Shown: positions 62,864 to 64,000 of the stretch, piece after piece
How positions within the stretch are numbered: position 1 is the stretch's first letter
Layout of the letters: each line of letters starts with the position of its first letter
Source of the DNA: Lachnospiraceae bacterium
GTDB taxonomy: Bacteria; Bacillota; Clostridia; Lachnospirales; Lachnospiraceae
Direction of reading: 5' to 3'
NCBI GenBank assembly: GCA_024692715.1
Contig: JAILMH010000068.1
Span: 62,001-126,000, forward strand
Length of the DNA: 64,000 nucleotides
Position numbers and translations under genes: made by a program
Notes under the pieces: model-generated
What the model was told of the DNA's origin: nothing
Databases searched by the model: none
Seen by the model: the letters and a program-made list of their open reading frames with translations, nothing else

Positions 62864-63367
62864 TTATTGTTTCTTATCCGGAATTTTACCATACTGTCTC
62901 ACATAATCGTCATCTTTTCCTGATATTCCCACAACCTGATTTTCATCAGGATATTTCATTCCGTACTCAGTCATGGCTTTTTTCTTGATCTCTTCGAGAT
63001 CAACCGAAGCAAGAATCCTGTCATATTCCTCGTCATTCGACTGTTTAAGCGTACTATACTGCGTTTCAAGCTTTGAGATCACTTTCTGACTTGCCGTGAT
63101 CTCTGATCTAAGACGCACATACCATATAAGTACTGATGCTGCAACTAAAATAGACGCAACTAAAAATACCACATAACCCGGGCTCATGTGAACCGCTCTA
63201 TGTGGGCGTTCCGGTATAACTTCAACCGGTTTTCTCCTTACAGCTTTCCTTCTCGCCGGTCTGACTTCAACTTTTCTGACTGTATTTCCATCAATATAAA
63301 CGCTGGAATCATATCTTCTGCGCGACGAACTTCTGGTACGCCTGCGACTTCTCATATTTCTGCTCAT
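62864..63367 (-). CDS. ftsL: FtsL-like septum protein
   Basis: About 167 residues. A strongly basic N-terminus (many Arg, about 1-75) precedes one membrane helix (GYVVFLVASILVAASVLIWYV) and a short coiled coil (ITASQKVISKLETQYSTLKQ). This is the FtsL/DivIC layout and its place between rsmH and the PBP gene supports FtsL. The start at 63367 follows GGGGAG; an in-frame upstream Met at 63394 has no site. The long Arg-rich cytoplasmic arm is longer than in classic FtsL. Confidence 0.85.
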   Translation of the reverse strand: MSRNMRSRRRTRSSSRRRYDSSVYIDGNTVRKVEVRPARRKAVRRKPVEVIPERPHRAVHMSPGYVVFLVASILVAASVLIWYVRLRSEITASQKVISKLETQYSTLKQSNDEEYDRILASVDLEEIKKKAMTEYGMKYPDENQVVGISGKDDDYVRQYGKIPDKKQ

Positions 63368-63421
63368 ACTAGCTCCCCTTTTAAGTGGATCCACACCCCA
63401 TTCAAATGAATCCTACTCCAT

Positions 63422-64000
63422 TCAGACACGTTCAAAAATCCTGAGCTTTGCGCTTTTAGATCTTGAATTTTCTTCCATCTCTTCATCAGACGGAAGAATA
63501 GGTTTACGTGTGATCACCTTCCCTTTAGACTTCTTACCACACACGCACACCGGGAACTCCGGAGGACATGTACATGGATTCTCATTTCTCTTAAAATCCA
63601 CTTTTACGATCCTGTCTTCCAAAGAGTGGAAAGTAATTATATTAAGCCTGCCTCCCGGAGCCAACAGCTCAATCATTGTATCTAGTGTACTCTCCAATAC
63701 ATCAAGTTCTTTATTTACTTCGATCCTTATCGCCTGGAAGGTACGCTTTGCCGGATGACCGCCGTTCTTTCGTATCTTCATCGGGATCGATTCTTTTACG
63801 ATTTCAGCAAGCTGAAGCGTTGTTTCTATCGGGTGCTCAGCCCTTTCCATACAAATATGCTTCGCAATGTTCTTGGCAAACTTGTCTTCACCGTAATCAC
63901 GGATCATTCTGAAAAGCTCCATCTCTGAGTATTCATTCACTACTGTATATGCGCTAAGAGGATTTCTATCATCCATACGCATATCCAACGGAGCATCTTC
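63422..64000 (-). CDS. rsmH: 16S rRNA (cytosine(1402)-N(4))-methyltransferase RsmH, partial
   Basis: The C-terminal part (about 192 codons) of RsmH/MraW; the remaining N-terminal third lies beyond the right edge. The first visible residues, [15 protein letters not shown], are a family motif. [42 protein letters not shown] and [17 protein letters not shown] follow. It methylates C1402 of 16S rRNA. As usual it precedes ftsL in the division cluster. Confidence 0.96.
   Translation of the reverse strand, partial: EDAPLDMRMDDRNPLSAYTVVNEYSEMELFRMIRDYGEDKFAKNIAKHICMERAEHPIETTLQLAEIVKESIPMKIRKNGGHPAKRTFQAIRIEVNKELDVLESTLDTMIELLAPGGRLNIITFHSLEDRIVKVDFKRNENPCTCPPEFPVCVCGKKSKGKVITRKPILPSDEEMEENSRSKSAKLRIFERV

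Overview
The window is a 64 kb chromosomal segment of a low-to-mid GC Firmicute, almost certainly a member of the Lachnospiraceae (Clostridia). The basis is PolC-type DNA polymerase III, the pyrH-frr-uppS-cdsA-dxr-rseP and rimP-nusA-ylxR-ylxQ-infB-rbfA gene orders, a DUF5688-type protein, strong GGAGG ribosome binding sites, several GTG/TTG starts and Gram-positive sigma-A promoters. Two methyl-accepting proteins suggest a motile or chemotactic organism. No rRNA, CRISPR array, prophage or insertion sequence was seen.

Layout. 1-1420: an unknown 196-aa protein and a hemerythrin, behind a perfect 16-bp Crp/Fnr-spaced palindrome. 1466-2248: proC. 2254-5735: GntR regulator, ABC ATPase and large permease, with a perfect inverted repeat at the promoter. 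5786-10318: MATE exporter, sugar-type binding lipoprotein and a chemoreceptor. 10528-13223: rpsO-pnp. 13207-21463: rimP-nusA-ylxR-ylxQ-infB-rbfA-nrnA-truB-ribF, one long minus-strand transcript whose RimP lacks its second domain. 21617-21925: three identical tRNA-Glu(CTC) genes. 22052-27702: ispG-polC. 27709-30722: a membrane Ser/Thr kinase and an exported Ig-like repeat protein with their own promoter. 30755-36688: bactofilin-pyrH-frr-uppS-cdsA-dxr-rseP. 36685-39100: exported lipoprotein and ArsP_2-type heavy-metal permease. 39182-39608: a 96% identical tandem repeat ending in tRNA-Leu(AAG). 39799-41880: FIST sensor protein plus soluble methyl-accepting protein. 42061-48164: oppBCDFA peptide importer. 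48460-49893: NADP glutamate dehydrogenase. 49994-52576: SH3-repeat membrane protein, tRNA-Arg(CCG), DUF5688-type protein. 52676-55619: yqeG-aroE-aroK-aroQ and efp. 55688-64000: a reduced division/cell-wall cluster rsmH-ftsL-pbp-mraY-ftsW-ftsQ-ftsZ-nrdR, running off the right edge.

Most of the window is conserved housekeeping: translation initiation and ribosome maturation, RNA decay, isoprenoid and lipid precursors, division and peptidoglycan, shikimate synthesis. The less ordinary parts are the hemerythrin pair with its operator, the kinase/Ig-protein module interrupting a conserved order, the one-domain RimP under a leader terminator, the tRNA-Leu repeat, the bactofilin heading the pyrH operon and the FIST/receptor pair. 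No complete, clearly novel system can be proven from sequence alone; the first two are the best candidates. Residue positions are approximate; family names come from motif recognition, not database searches.
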